A stretch of 64,000 nucleotides of DNA from an uncultured Clostridia bacterium (GTDB lineage: Bacteria; Bacillota; Clostridia; Oscillospirales; Ruminococcaceae). The notes under the pieces are model-generated. The model was not told the origin of the DNA and searched no databases. It was given only the letters and a program-made list of their open reading frames with translations. The number at the start of each line of letters is the position of its first letter. Within the stretch, counting starts at the first letter, position 1. Shown in pieces: positions 47,784 to 57,668 of the stretch. The position numbers and the translations under genes are program-made. The stretch is from assembly GCA_947623585.1 (NCBI GenBank), contig CANQHA010000004.1:1-64000 (forward strand), in the 5' to 3' direction.

Positions 47784-47812
47784 TTGACTTTAAAGCGGAA
47801 GTCTGATATATT
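47784..47812 (+). promoter_or_regulatory. Promoter of the phosphodiesterase gene
   Basis: TTGACT and TATATT with a 17-base spacer, 35 bases before ATG at 47848. An overlapping TATAAT (47812-47817) would give a 22-base spacer. Confidence 0.75.
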
Positions 47813-47847
47813 ATAATATGTATATCCGACCGCCGAGGGGTGAGAAT

Positions 47848-48384
47848 ATGAAAATAATGATAGCGTCCGATATCCACGGCTCGGCGAAATACTGCCGAAA
47901 GCTGCTCGAACGCTTTGATCTTTCGGGAGCAGACCGCCTTGCGCTGCTCGGGGACCTGCTTTATCACGGCCCGCGAAACGGCCTCAGCGAGGAATACGAA
48001 CCGAAAGCCGTCGCCGAAATGCTTAACGGATACGCAGACCGTATCGTCTGCATAAAGGGCAACTGCGACAGCGAGGTCGATCAGATGGTGCTCGACTTCC
48101 CAATAATGTCAGAGACCGCGCTTATTTTTAACGGAGCAGCTTCGGCGCTTCTTATACACGGGCACAAAAACATGGATACTCTCCCGCTCAAAGGCGTAGA
48201 TATCGTGTTTTACGGTCACACTCATGTGCCCGATAACACGGTGAAAAACGGCGTTATATATGCAAACCCCGGCTCGGTATCTATTCCCAAAGAGGGAAGC
48301 CCGAGGGGATTCATTCTCTGGGAGGGCAAAACGCTCGACTGGACCTCGCTCGAGGGCGATTGGTACGATTCCCGAGAGTTTTAA
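47848..48384 (+). CDS. yfcE: YfcE/MJ0936-type metallophosphodiesterase
   Basis: A 178-residue protein with GAGGGGTGAG before ATG at 47848. All calcineurin-fold metal motifs are present: S-D-I-H-G near 7, G-D-L-L near 36, G-N-C-D near 72, H-G-H near 107 and G-H-T-H near 124. The family acts on phosphodiesters in vitro; the natural substrate is unclear. It is 32 bases upstream of adhE and may share its transcript. Confidence 0.9.
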   Translation: MKIMIASDIHGSAKYCRKLLERFDLSGADRLALLGDLLYHGPRNGLSEEYEPKAVAEMLNGYADRIVCIKGNCDSEVDQMVLDFPIMSETALIFNGAASALLIHGHKNMDTLPLKGVDIVFYGHTHVPDNTVKNGVIYANPGSVSIPKEGSPRGFILWEGKTLDWTSLEGDWYDSREF

Positions 48385-48416
48385 GCAGAACTATTTTTAG
48401 GAGGCTAAGTTTATAT

Positions 48417-51029
48417 ATGAACAAGAAAAACTATGAAACCGTTGACAGCGTTCCGAAGCTCGAAGCGCTCATAAAGCGGGTGCGCGAGGCTCAGGCAAAA
48501 TTCGCCGAGTATTCTCAGGAGCAGGTGGACAAAATCTTTCTTGCCGCCGCAACTGCCGCCAACCGCCAAAGGATACCGCTCGCCAAAATGGCGGTCGAGG
48601 AGACCGGCATGGGCGTAGTCGAAGACAAGGTGATCAAAAACCACTATGCGAGCGAATACATCTATAATCACTACAAGGATTTCAAAACCTGCGGAGTGAT
48701 CGAAGAGGATAAGGCGGGCGGCGTAATGAAGGTCGCCGAGCCCATCGGCGTTATCGCGGCGGTGATCCCCACCACCAACCCGACCTCTACCGCGATCTTT
48801 AAGACCCTCATCTCGCTGAAAACGAGAAACGGCATAATCATCAGCCCTCACCCGAGAGCGAAAAAATCCACCATCGAGGCCGCAAAAATCGTTTTGGAGG
48901 CGGCGGTCGAAGCCGGAGCGCCCGAGGGAATAATCGCTTGGATAGACGTTCCGACGCTTGAAATGACCAACCTTTTGATGCGCGAGGCCGACATTATTCT
49001 TGCGACCGGCGGCGCGGGAATGGTCAAATCGGCATATTCGAGCGGAAAGCCCGCGCTCGGAGTCGGCGCCGGAAACACGCCGGCAATCATCGACGACACC
49101 GCCGACATTCTTCTTGCGGTCAACTCGATAATCCACTCAAAGACCTTCGACAACGGAATGATCTGCGCCTCCGAGCAGTCGGTAATCGTTTTAAAGAGCG
49201 TTTACAGCGCCGTCAAAAAAGAGTTTTCAAAGCGCGGCTGCTATTTCCTCAGCCCCGAGGAGACCGACAAGGTGCGGCATACGATGATAATCAACGGCGC
49301 GCTGAACGCAAAGATAGTCGGTCAGCGAGCGCCGACCATCGCGAAGCTGTGCGGCTTCGAGGTCCCCGACTCGGTTAAGATACTCATCGGCGAGGTCGAA
49401 AGCGTCGAGCTTTCCGAGGAATTCGCTCACGAAAAGCTGTCGCCTGTCCTTGCGATGTATAAGGCGAACGACATTGAGGACGCTTTTTCAAAGGCCGAGC
49501 GGCTTATCGCCGACGGCGGCTTCGGTCACACCTCGTCGATATATCTCAACGCTCAGACCGAGACCGAAAAGCTGAACGAATTTGCCGAGAGAATGAAGAC
49601 CTGCCGAATTTTAGTCAACACGCCCTCCTCTCACGGAGGCATCGGCGACCTTTACAACTTCCGTCTCGCCCCGTCGCTCACCCTCGGCTGCGGCTCGTGG
49701 GGAGGCAACTCCGTATCCGACAACGTCGGGGTGAAACATCTTCTCAACATAAAAACCGTCGCCGAAAGGAGAGAAAATATGCTTTGGTTCCGTGCTCCCG
49801 AAAAGGTATACGTCAAAAAGGGCTGCCTGCCGACCGCGCTCGCCGAGCTTGCAGACATGGGCAAAAAGCGCGCGTTCATAGTTACCGACAGCTTCCTCTA
49901 TAAAAACGGCTACTCAAAGCCAATCGAGGATATCCTTAACGGTCTCGGAATAATCCACACCTCATTCTTCGACGTTGAGCCCGATCCGACGCTTGCCTCG
50001 GCAAAGGCTGGCGCCGCGGCCATGACCTCGTTTGAGCCCGACGTTATCATCGCCCTTGGCGGAGGCTCGGCGATGGACGCCGCGAAGATAATGTGGGTGC
50101 TTTACGAGCACCCCGAGGCCGACTTTGCCGACATGGCGATGAGATTTTCCGACATCCGAAAAAGGATTTACAAATTTCCGAAAATGGGCGAAAAGGCTTA
50201 TTTCGTCGCAATTCCGACCTCTGCCGGCACCGGCTCCGAGGTCACCCCGTTCGCCGTCATAACCGACGAGACCTCGGGTGTAAAATATCCGCTCGCCGAT
50301 TATGAGCTTCTGCCCGACATGGCGGTCATCGATACGGATTTCCATATGTCCGCGCCCAAGGGTCTCACCGCGGCTTCGGGCATCGACGCCGTTACCCACG
50401 CGCTCGAGGCTTACGCTTCGGTCATGGCGACCGATTATACCGACGGCCTTGCGCTTCAGGCTTTAAAAATCCTCTTTGAATATCTCCCGAGGGCTTACGA
50501 CAACGGCTCCGACGTTTTGGCGCGTGAAAAAACCGCCAACGCCGCGACAATGGCGGGAATGGCGTTTGCAAACGCTTTCCTCGGGGTCTGTCACTCAATG
50601 GCTCACAAGCTGGGCGCTTATCACCACATCGCCCACGGGATCGCCAACGCGCTGCTTATCGACGAGGTGATTCGCTTCAACTCCTCCGAAGCCCCCGCGA
50701 AAATGGGCACCTTCCCGCAATACGCTTATCCTCACGCTCAGAGAAGATATGCCGAAATAGCAGAATCGCTCGGGCTTGGCGGAAAGACCGACGCCGAAAA
50801 GGTCGAAAACCTCATCGGGGCGATAGACGCGCTTAAAGAAAAAATCGGCATAAAGCCGACCATTCGCGACTACGTGCCCGACGAAAAGGACTTCCTTGAC
50901 CGCCTCGACGAGATGGTCGAGAACGCGTTCGACGATCAGTGCACCGGCGCAAATCCCCGCTATCCGCTCATGAGCGAGATCAAAACGATGTATCTTAACG
51001 CCTATTACGGAAAGAAATGGGAGGAATAA
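48417..51029 (+). CDS. adhE: Bifunctional acetaldehyde-CoA/alcohol dehydrogenase
   Basis: An 870-residue protein. ATG at 48417 has AGGAGG 12 bases upstream. Residues 1-440 are the CoA-acylating aldehyde dehydrogenase with catalytic Cys in G-M-I-C-A-S-E-Q near 246. Residues 450-870 are the iron-dependent alcohol dehydrogenase, with G-G-G-S-A-M-D near 548 and H-S-M-A-H-K-L-G-A-Y-H-H-I-A-H near 727 as metal ligands. It reduces acetyl-CoA to ethanol with two NADH and usually forms spirosomes. This is the fermentative electron outlet that complements Rnf. Confidence 0.96.
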   Translation: MNKKNYETVDSVPKLEALIKRVREAQAKFAEYSQEQVDKIFLAAATAANRQRIPLAKMAVEETGMGVVEDKVIKNHYASEYIYNHYKDFKTCGVIEEDKAGGVMKVAEPIGVIAAVIPTTNPTSTAIFKTLISLKTRNGIIISPHPRAKKSTIEAAKIVLEAAVEAGAPEGIIAWIDVPTLEMTNLLMREADIILATGGAGMVKSAYSSGKPALGVGAGNTPAIIDDTADILLAVNSIIHSKTFDNGMICASEQSVIVLKSVYSAVKKEFSKRGCYFLSPEETDKVRHTMIINGALNAKIVGQRAPTIAKLCGFEVPDSVKILIGEVESVELSEEFAHEKLSPVLAMYKANDIEDAFSKAERLIADGGFGHTSSIYLNAQTETEKLNEFAERMKTCRILVNTPSSHGGIGDLYNFRLAPSLTLGCGSWGGNSVSDNVGVKHLLNIKTVAERRENMLWFRAPEKVYVKKGCLPTALAELADMGKKRAFIVTDSFLYKNGYSKPIEDILNGLGIIHTSFFDVEPDPTLASAKAGAAAMTSFEPDVIIALGGGSAMDAAKIMWVLYEHPEADFADMAMRFSDIRKRIYKFPKMGEKAYFVAIPTSAGTGSEVTPFAVITDETSGVKYPLADYELLPDMAVIDTDFHMSAPKGLTAASGIDAVTHALEAYASVMATDYTDGLALQALKILFEYLPRAYDNGSDVLAREKTANAATMAGMAFANAFLGVCHSMAHKLGAYHHIAHGIANALLIDEVIRFNSSEAPAKMGTFPQYAYPHAQRRYAEIAESLGLGGKTDAEKVENLIGAIDALKEKIGIKPTIRDYVPDEKDFLDRLDEMVENAFDDQCTGANPRYPLMSEIKTMYLNAYYGKKWEE

Positions 51030-51031
51030 TC

Positions 51032-51787
51032 ATGAATCTTAAAAACGCTCAGGTAATTGCCGAAAGACCCACAAAAACCGTCTATCGCGACGGCGACAGA
51101 TGCATAAAGCTGTTTGTCGAGGGCTATTCAAAGGCGCTCATTCTCAACGAGGCGCTCAACCACGCAAGAATCGAGGAGACCGGCATTAAAATGCCCAAGC
51201 TGCTCGAGGTCACCACCGTTGACGGCAGATGGGCGATAGTCACCGAATATATCGAGGGCAAGACCCTTGCGAAGCTGATGAGCGAAAACCCCGAGAAAAA
51301 GGACGAATATCTTGAAATGTTCGTCGATCTTCAGATATCGGTGCAGTCAAAGACCTGTCCGATGCTCAACAAGCTGAAAGACAAGATGAATTCAAAGATT
51401 TCTCAGGCCCGGCTTGACGCCACCACAAGATACGAGCTTCACGTCAGGCTTGACGGAATGCCGAAGCACAACAAGGTCTGCCACGGCGATTTTAACCCCT
51501 CGAACGTCATCGTAACCCCCGACGGCGAGCTTTATATAATCGACTGGGCGCACGCAACTCAGGGCAACGCCTCGGCCGACGCCGCCCGCACCTATCTTCT
51601 TTTCTGCCTTGACGGCGAATTCGACACCGCGAAGAAATATCTCGACCTGTTCTGCAAAAAGTCCGACACTGCAAGGCAATACGTCCAGAAGTGGATGCCC
51701 ATCGTCGCGGCTTCGCAGTCGGTCAAAGAAAACGAGCGCGAGCGCGATTTCCTGCTCAACTGGGTAAACGTCGTCGATTACGAGTAA
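51032..51787 (+). CDS. Phosphotransferase/APH-family small-molecule kinase
   Basis: A 251-residue protein. GGGAGG selects ATG at 51032, two bases after the adhE stop. It has a protein-kinase-like fold: the nucleotide-binding start, Y-I-E-G-K-T-L near 76, H-G-D-F-N-P-S-N near 152 as the Brenner-type catalytic motif and I-I-D-W-A-H-A near 171 as the metal site. The substrate is probably a small molecule. Tight spacing suggests co-expression with adhE. Confidence 0.82.
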   Translation: MNLKNAQVIAERPTKTVYRDGDRCIKLFVEGYSKALILNEALNHARIEETGIKMPKLLEVTTVDGRWAIVTEYIEGKTLAKLMSENPEKKDEYLEMFVDLQISVQSKTCPMLNKLKDKMNSKISQARLDATTRYELHVRLDGMPKHNKVCHGDFNPSNVIVTPDGELYIIDWAHATQGNASADAARTYLLFCLDGEFDTAKKYLDLFCKKSDTARQYVQKWMPIVAASQSVKENERERDFLLNWVNVVDYE

Positions 51788-51820
51788 AAATCTGACCGTT
51801 AAAAAAGGGAGGCGCCGGAA

Positions 51821-52822
51821 ATGGTAGTTATTTTGAAACCCAACCCCGATAAAGCGCAGCTTCGCGGGCTTTTGACATGGCTCGAATCGAAAGGCGTCGG
51901 CGTGCAAACGACCGTCGGCGCTCAGCAGACCATTCTCGGCCTCGTCGGAGACACCTCCGCTATCGACATCGACCTCATATCGGCGCTCGATATCGTCGAA
52001 GCGGTGCGCAGAGTTCAGGAGCCCTATAAAAGCGCAAACCGAAAATTCCACCCGAGCGACAGCGTCGTTTCGGTGGGAAGCGTAAAAATCGGCGGCGGGG
52101 GCTTTGTCGGCATAGCGGGCCCCGGGGCGGTCGAAAACGAAGAGCAGATATGCTCGCTCGCCGAAACGCTCAAAAGCCTCGGCGCGAATATCCTCTGGGG
52201 CGGGGCGTTCAAGTCGCGCACGTCGCCCTATTCCTTCCAAGGTCTTCGCGAGGAGGGAATAAGGCTTTTGATAAAGGCGAAAAAGACCTCGGGGCTTCCC
52301 ATTTGCGCCGAAATTTCCGAGCCGTCTCAGCTCGACCTTCTCGGCGACGTCGATCTTTTGATGACCGGCGGCAGAAATATGCGAAACTATGAGCTTTTGA
52401 GGGCGGTCGGCAAGTCTAAAAAGCCGGTGATATTAAAGCGCGCCGTCTCGGCGACATATGAGGAGCTTTTAATGAGCGCCGAATACATAATGTCCTCCGG
52501 CAACCCCGACGTTATCCTCTGCGAGCGCGGAATAAGGACCTTTGAGCCGCAGACTCAGTTCACCTTCGACGTTTCGGCGATACCGGTCTTAAAGCAGCTT
52601 TCGCATCTTCCGGTCATAGCCGACCCGAGCAGCGCCTCGGGAAAATACACCCTCGTCGAGCCGCTGGCGCTTGCCTCTGCGGCCGCCGGAGCCGACGGAG
52701 TTATAATGACTGTCCACGCCGACCCCGCCCACGCGATGTGCGACGGACCTCTTTCAATAAGACCGGACAGATTTGAACGCATAATGAAAAAGACGGCGGT
52801 TTTAAGAAGCGCCGACATTTGA
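51821..52822 (+). CDS. aroF: 3-deoxy-7-phosphoheptulonate synthase
   Basis: A 333-residue DAHP synthase of the AroA-beta type with an N-terminal ferredoxin-like regulatory domain (about 1-70). G-P-G-A-V-E-N-E-E-Q and W-G-G-A-F-K-S-R-T-S-P-Y are the PEP/metal site, and D-P-S-S-A-S-G near 268 follows. It condenses PEP and erythrose 4-phosphate at the start of the shikimate pathway. pheA begins 26 bases later. Confidence 0.93.
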   Translation: MVVILKPNPDKAQLRGLLTWLESKGVGVQTTVGAQQTILGLVGDTSAIDIDLISALDIVEAVRRVQEPYKSANRKFHPSDSVVSVGSVKIGGGGFVGIAGPGAVENEEQICSLAETLKSLGANILWGGAFKSRTSPYSFQGLREEGIRLLIKAKKTSGLPICAEISEPSQLDLLGDVDLLMTGGRNMRNYELLRAVGKSKKPVILKRAVSATYEELLMSAEYIMSSGNPDVILCERGIRTFEPQTQFTFDVSAIPVLKQLSHLPVIADPSSASGKYTLVEPLALASAAAGADGVIMTVHADPAHAMCDGPLSIRPDRFERIMKKTAVLRSADI

Positions 52823-52848
52823 GCCTTTCTGAAAGGACGGAGCATATC

Positions 52849-53985
52849 ATGGAGCTTGACGAAATAAGAAGCCGAATAGACGAGCTTGACCGGGGGCTTT
52901 TGCCTCTTGTTCTCAAAAGAATGGAGCTTTCGGCGGCGGCGCTCGAATCGGGAGCGCTAAGCCCCGCCGAGATAAAACAGAGAGAGCGCGAGCTTTTAAA
53001 GTGGGCCGGCGAGCAGCAGGCGGGCGAAATGGAGCCTTATATACACAGGTTCTATACCCAGCTTTTCGAGCTCGGCAGAGCCTATCGCGAAACTCATTCG
53101 CCGCTCGGCGGAAAAGTCAAAAGCGTCATCGAAAAAGCCCTTTGCGGCAAAAACGAGGTCTTTCCGCAGGGAGGGACCGTCGCCGTTCAGGGGGTCGAGG
53201 GCGCAAACTCTCAGATGGCGGCGGACAGTCTTTTCCCCCGCGGAAACCTCATCTTCTTCAAGAGTTTCGAGGCGGTCTTCGACGCGGTCGAAAGCGGTCT
53301 CTGCCGGTTCGGGGTGCTTCCGATTGAGAACAGCTCGAACGGCTCGGTCAGGGCGAATTATGAGCTTTTGAACCGCAAAAACGTCAGCATCGTAAGAAGC
53401 ACGCGCCTTTGCATTCGGCACGAGCTTTTGGCAAAGCCCGGGGCCTCCCTTGAAAACATAAAAGAGATCCGCTCGCACGAGCAGGCGCTCGGTCAGTGCT
53501 CGGAATTTCTTAAAAGCCTCGGCGGAAAGGTCTCGATAGTTCCCTGCGCCAACACCGCCATGGCCGCCGAGATCGCCGCAAGATCGGAATTCTCGGATAT
53601 CGCTGCGATAGCCTCGCACCCCGCCTGCGAGCTTTACGGGCTTGTGCCCATCGCGAAAAACATTCAGAACAGCGACAATAACTACACCCGCTTCATCTGC
53701 ATTTCAAAGGACTGCGAAATCTACCCCGGGGCCGACAGGATAAGCCTTATTCTCGCCTGCAAGCACCGCCCCGGCGCGCTTTATGAAATTCTGGCAAAGC
53801 TCACCGCGCTTGAGATCAACCTCATAAAGCTCGAAAGCTGCCCTATCGTCGGCCACGATTTCGAGTTCATGTTCTTCTTCGAGATGCAGGGCTCGGTCCG
53901 CGACCCCCGCGTTGCGGCGATGCTCGAATCGCTTGAGCAGACCTGCGAGAGCTTCAAGTTCTTGGGAAATTATTCGGAGAGCTGA
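52849..53985 (+). CDS. pheA: Bifunctional chorismate mutase/prephenate dehydratase
   Basis: A 378-residue P-protein. AAAGGACGGAG supports ATG at 52849. Residues 1-85 are an AroQ chorismate mutase. The dehydratase follows (G-V-E-G-A-N-S near 123, L-P-I-E-N-S-S-N-G-S-V near 166, T-R-F near 284). An ACT domain ends the protein (G-A-L-Y-E-I-L-A near 312, L-E-S-C-P in place of the usual E-S-R-P). It makes phenylpyruvate for phenylalanine and would be inhibited by Phe. It follows aroF directly. Confidence 0.93.
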   Translation: MELDEIRSRIDELDRGLLPLVLKRMELSAAALESGALSPAEIKQRERELLKWAGEQQAGEMEPYIHRFYTQLFELGRAYRETHSPLGGKVKSVIEKALCGKNEVFPQGGTVAVQGVEGANSQMAADSLFPRGNLIFFKSFEAVFDAVESGLCRFGVLPIENSSNGSVRANYELLNRKNVSIVRSTRLCIRHELLAKPGASLENIKEIRSHEQALGQCSEFLKSLGGKVSIVPCANTAMAAEIAARSEFSDIAAIASHPACELYGLVPIAKNIQNSDNNYTRFICISKDCEIYPGADRISLILACKHRPGALYEILAKLTALEINLIKLESCPIVGHDFEFMFFFEMQGSVRDPRVAAMLESLEQTCESFKFLGNYSES

Positions 53986-53987
53986 CG

Positions 53988-54029
53988 GTTAGAGGATAGA
54001 TGTTAGAAGATAGAAGTTAGAGGGCAGAG
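53988..54029. repeat. Heptad repeat array between pheA and bioY
   Basis: Six units of seven bases: GTTAGAG, GATAGAT, GTTAGAA, GATAGAA, GTTAGAG, GGCAGAG. The array starts two bases after the pheA stop (TGA, 53983-53985). It is the reverse complement type of the array at 41909. Confidence 0.8.
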
Positions 54030-54061
54030 TTTTGCCGAGAAACAAATTAGAGGAGAAAAAT

Positions 54062-54601
54062 ATGTCAAACATCGAAAAATCAAAGACAAGAGAAATTACG
54101 CTTACTGCGGTCTTCGCGGCGCTTTTGTGCGTTATATCGCCGTTTGCGGTGCCGATAGGGCCGATATCCGTGACGCTTGCGACCTTTGCGGTATATCTCA
54201 GCGGAGCGGTCCTCGGCGCAAAGAGGGGCGGCGCGGCGGTCGGAGTATATCTTCTGCTCGGGTTCGTCGGGCTGCCGGTGTTTTCCGGCTTCGCGGGCGG
54301 ATTTCAGCAGCTTTTCGGCGCGACCGGCGGCTATCTCGTCGGATATATCCCCTGCGCGTTTTTGAGCGGCGCTTTTGCCGACAAAATCGGAAAGCCTTGG
54401 GCTTATCCCGTCGGCATGATTGCGGGAACGGTCGTTTTATACGCCCTCGGCACCGCATGGTTCTGCGCGCTGACCGGCTCGGCGCTTTTGCACGCGCTGA
54501 CGCTTTGCGTGCTGCCGTTTCTCTTCGGCGACGCGATAAAGATCGCCTGCGCAAGCGTTTTGGGCGCAAAGCTGAGAAAGGTCCTCTCGCCCCGAGCGTG
54601 A
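54062..54601 (+). CDS. bioY: Biotin transporter BioY
   Basis: A 179-residue ECF-type substrate-binding membrane protein with GAGGAG before ATG at 54062. It has six helices with the family segments L-F-G-A-T-G-G-Y-L-V-G-Y and G-V-Y-L-L-L-G-F-V-G-L-P-V-F-S-G. It captures biotin, probably using a shared energising module encoded elsewhere. It may share the aroF-pheA transcript. Confidence 0.93.
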   Translation: MSNIEKSKTREITLTAVFAALLCVISPFAVPIGPISVTLATFAVYLSGAVLGAKRGGAAVGVYLLLGFVGLPVFSGFAGGFQQLFGATGGYLVGYIPCAFLSGAFADKIGKPWAYPVGMIAGTVVLYALGTAWFCALTGSALLHALTLCVLPFLFGDAIKIACASVLGAKLRKVLSPRA

Positions 54602-54607
54602 GCGGGT

Positions 54608-55085
54608 AACATAAGCGGGTTTTGCAGCCAATCGAACTTCGCCGCCATGCCGAATCGGCGGCTCGTTCTCTTGGGCAAAACCCGCTTCTGTGGCACAAAT
54701 CCCCTGCGGGGCTTTGTGCGCATGGAGCGCTTGGAAACATAGCGCAGGTGAAAAGGTATTCAATCTTTCCCTCTCACGAGGTAAAGATTTCATACTATTT
54801 TAAGCCACCCCACCCCCGCAGTACGTTTGTGTAAGAGGTCACAAAGCGAACGCCCCCTCCCCTCAAAGGGGAGGGGGCGTTGCATTTGTCCCTACTCGTA
54901 GAAAGTGCGAACGGGGGTGGGGTGATAGACGATAGCATTCGCTAAAATTCCGCCCCGAGGCGGGATTTTGCGAATACCTTTTAAGCGGTCGGCATGGGCT
55001 GCGGCAAAAGTGCGGATAAAGGTTACGAGTAAAAGGTTACATTTGCGCCGGCGGCAGCTGAGCGGGGAAGATGAATACCTTTTTA
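54608..55085 (+). repeat. Foldback repeat, complete copy C with 211-base module
   Basis: The gene-free stretch 54602-55148 is almost all repeat. 54608-54818 is a 211-base unit about 95 percent identical to 62737-62947. It holds nested hairpins (GCGGGTTTTG/CAAAACCCGC enclosing GCCGCC/GGCGGC, and CACAAA/TTTGTG). AAAAGGTATTC (from 54751) and GAATACCTTTT (to 54981) are the outer arms. Inside are CACCCCACCCCCGC and GGGGGTGGGGTG arms around a 33-base near-palindrome at 54849-54881. A degenerate flank runs on to 55085. Confidence 0.85.
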
Positions 55086-55148
55086 CCCCCTCGCCCCGGC
55101 GCCCGGCAAACGCAGTCATAACGCCTCAAACCGGCTTGTTACGGCGCA

Positions 55149-56249
55149 TCACTGCAACGTCTCCGAGTTGTTCAGCACCGAGGTGCTGTAAAGAAACAGC
55201 GCGTCTGCGCCCTCGAAGTCAGCAAAATACTTAATGCTCATCGTCGGAAGATATCTTATGTCGATGAGCGTTATTTTTTTATACGCCTCGACAAAAAGCG
55301 GCGCTATCGACGAACCGAACGAATCGCGGAAAATAACAAGCTCCCTGTCCGTCTCGGCGTTCGGGTTTTCGATCACCATAAGCGAGCGCGGGCCGCTCAG
55401 AAACAGCTCGTAAGGGTCTGCGCCGTTCGCCCTTTCAAGGTCATACACCCCGCCGTAGGAATCCTCCTCAAGGTTATAGACCGAAACGCCGTCAAATATC
55501 GGGCTGTCAAGATATATCATCTTCTCACCCGAGAGCGGCAGCGCCGACTGTCCGTAATAGACCCCGTAAAACGGCTTTTCAAGGGTCATCTCCTCATATT
55601 CCTCGTCGAGCTTTGCGCCCATTCCCTCGGCGAGGGCTTTCGCGGTATCGACTATCTTCTCCTGCCGCCAGTGGGTGTCGGTGCGGTAATAATCCTCGAT
55701 TTCAAGTGTCGGAAAAATGTCGATATACTCCGCAAATTCAGTGTTTTCCCGGAGCAGCCCGACCAGCCTTTCAAAGTCAATCGAGGGATAGCCGCCCGCC
55801 TCGGCCAAAAAGAAGTTTTTGTCGGGTATCACCGAAAGATAGACCTTTCCGCCGCTTCCCGAAAGATAGAGGTCATAGATCCGCCTGAATTTTTCGGCGG
55901 CGTTTTTAACAGTCTCCTCTTTGAGGGGATATTCGAGCTTCGACGCATAGCCGTTTTTCAGATATATTCCGTTTGAATCGAGCTGCCTGAAAATATAGAA
56001 TTCCCCTATTGCTTTCAGCCTTCTGAAGCCGTCTCTTAGCGGAAACTGATCGGCGGCGTATTTTTCAAAGCCGCTCATAAAGCCGCCGCTCGAAAGGGCT
56101 TCCGCGCTTATTTCGGGGAACTGCGCCAGCTTTCTTCTTTCGGAAAGAGAGATTTCCGCGTCCGAAGAAACAAGCCCCCAGATCGCCGCCGCAAAAATCC
56201 AAAGCCCGCAGAGGGCGGTCACGGCGATATTTTTTAGTTTATCGTTCAC
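55149..56249 (-). CDS. DHHW/AlgX-like surface O-acylation protein
   Basis: A 366-residue protein. One N-terminal membrane helix (about 8-26) leads to an extracellular domain of the DHHW type, with Y-Y-R-T-D-T-H-W-R near 193 and F-R-D-S-F-G-S near 320 as the SGNH-like catalytic positions. Such proteins pair with MBOAT acyltransferases, here 12 bases upstream, to acylate a cell-surface polymer. It is last in a three-gene leftward operon. Confidence 0.86.
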   Translation of the reverse strand: MNDKLKNIAVTALCGLWIFAAAIWGLVSSDAEISLSERRKLAQFPEISAEALSSGGFMSGFEKYAADQFPLRDGFRRLKAIGEFYIFRQLDSNGIYLKNGYASKLEYPLKEETVKNAAEKFRRIYDLYLSGSGGKVYLSVIPDKNFFLAEAGGYPSIDFERLVGLLRENTEFAEYIDIFPTLEIEDYYRTDTHWRQEKIVDTAKALAEGMGAKLDEEYEEMTLEKPFYGVYYGQSALPLSGEKMIYLDSPIFDGVSVYNLEEDSYGGVYDLERANGADPYELFLSGPRSLMVIENPNAETDRELVIFRDSFGSSIAPLFVEAYKKITLIDIRYLPTMSIKYFADFEGADALFLYSTSVLNNSETLQ

Positions 56250-56261
56250 AATGCCGCCTCC

Positions 56262-57665
56262 TCAGAATCTGAAATACAAAAACGGGTTGAACGAGCCGTC
56301 AACAAGATATCCCGTGCAAAGCGCCAACAGCGCCAAAAGAGCGATCGGCTCGCATATGTTCAGCAGCTTTTTGCCGAGCGGCTTTTCCGATATTTTTCCG
56401 AGAGCATTTTTCAAAAGCGGCGTCGAGCCCACCGCGCCGATAATAAGTATCGCCGCATAGCTTCTCAGGTTATATACCGCCTCGGCGGATATCGGCGGAA
56501 GCCCGCCCGCGCCGAACATTGCGCCGATGTTTTTTGCGGCCGCTCCGACCGAGGGCGAATCGAACAGCACAAAGCTGAGCGTCACAAAAAGCAGCGTATA
56601 GACGTGGGCTAATACCTTTGACTTTTCAAGCCTCTTTAAATAGAGCGTTTTTTCCGCAACAAGAAGCACCGCGAAAAACAGTCCCCAAAGGATAAAGGTC
56701 CAATCTGCGCCGTGCCAAAAGCCGGTCAGAAACCACACCGTGAAGATGTTAAGAAGCCAGCGCGGCTTCGGCACCCTGTTTCCGCCCATCGGGATATAGA
56801 CGTAATCTCTGAACCACGAGCCGAGGGTGATGTGCCATCTGCGCCAGAATTCCGTCGCGCTTTTTGAGATGAACGGATAGTTGAAGTTTTCGGGAAAATC
56901 GAAGCCGAAAATTTTTCCGAGGCCTATCGCCATGTCGGAATATCCCGAAAAATCGAAATAGATGTGAATGGCGTAAGCGACGGCATAGAGCCACATATAA
57001 AGCGTCGAGCCGTCGCCGGTGGCCTTGAAAGCCGCAATCAGCTCGCCGAGCTGATTTGCTATCAGCACCTTTTTGGCAAGCCCTATAACGAATCTTCTTG
57101 CGCCGGCGGCAGTTTTTTCAAGAGAATGCGTGCGCCCCGAAAGCTGATCGGCTATATCGGAATATCTGACGATAGGCCCCGCGATGAGCTGCGGAAACAT
57201 CGCGACGTATGCGCCGAGAGTTATCGGGTTTTTCTGAGCAGAAACGCTTCCCCGAGCGACGTCGATAGTATAGCTTAAGATCTGAAACGTATAAAAGCTG
57301 ATTCCGATAGGAAGGGCGATATTCAAAAGCGGCAGAGAAAGCCCTGTCAGCGCGTTGAAGTTTTTGATGAAAAAGTCGGCGTATTTGCACCATATAAGAA
57401 GTCCCACGCTTATCGCGCAGGAAAGAAGCGTGAAAACGCGGCGCAGCTTCGGCTTTTCGCGGAATTTTTCTATCAGAAGACCGAGAAGATAGCCCTGAGC
57501 TATCGAGATAAGCATAAAGACCACGAATCTCGGCTCGCCCCAAGCATAGAATATCAGGCTGAAAACAAGCAGCATCGCGTTTTTAAGGCGCTTCGGCGAT
57601 ATGAAATATGCGGCTATGACCGCGGGCAGAAAATAATAGAGAAAAGGTATGCTTGAAAAGACCAT
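56262..57665 (-). CDS. MBOAT-family O-acyltransferase (AlgI/DltB-like)
   Basis: A 467-residue membrane protein with about 11 helices. The invariant MBOAT His is in L-T-G-F-W-H-G-A-D-W near residue 315, and F-S-G-Y-S-D-M-A-I-G-L-G near 242 and F-W-R-R-W-H-I-T-L near 288 are further marks. It moves acyl groups across the membrane for the DHHW partner. It starts three bases after the upstream lipoprotein stop, with only a weak GAGA site, so translation is likely coupled. Confidence 0.93.
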   Translation of the reverse strand: MVFSSIPFLYYFLPAVIAAYFISPKRLKNAMLLVFSLIFYAWGEPRFVVFMLISIAQGYLLGLLIEKFREKPKLRRVFTLLSCAISVGLLIWCKYADFFIKNFNALTGLSLPLLNIALPIGISFYTFQILSYTIDVARGSVSAQKNPITLGAYVAMFPQLIAGPIVRYSDIADQLSGRTHSLEKTAAGARRFVIGLAKKVLIANQLGELIAAFKATGDGSTLYMWLYAVAYAIHIYFDFSGYSDMAIGLGKIFGFDFPENFNYPFISKSATEFWRRWHITLGSWFRDYVYIPMGGNRVPKPRWLLNIFTVWFLTGFWHGADWTFILWGLFFAVLLVAEKTLYLKRLEKSKVLAHVYTLLFVTLSFVLFDSPSVGAAAKNIGAMFGAGGLPPISAEAVYNLRSYAAILIIGAVGSTPLLKNALGKISEKPLGKKLLNICEPIALLALLALCTGYLVDGSFNPFLYFRF

Positions 57666-57668
57666 GGT

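Noticed and set aside
53988-54029. CRISPR-like repeats
   Set aside because: Units are seven bases without spacers, and there are no cas genes; they are simple tandem heptads.
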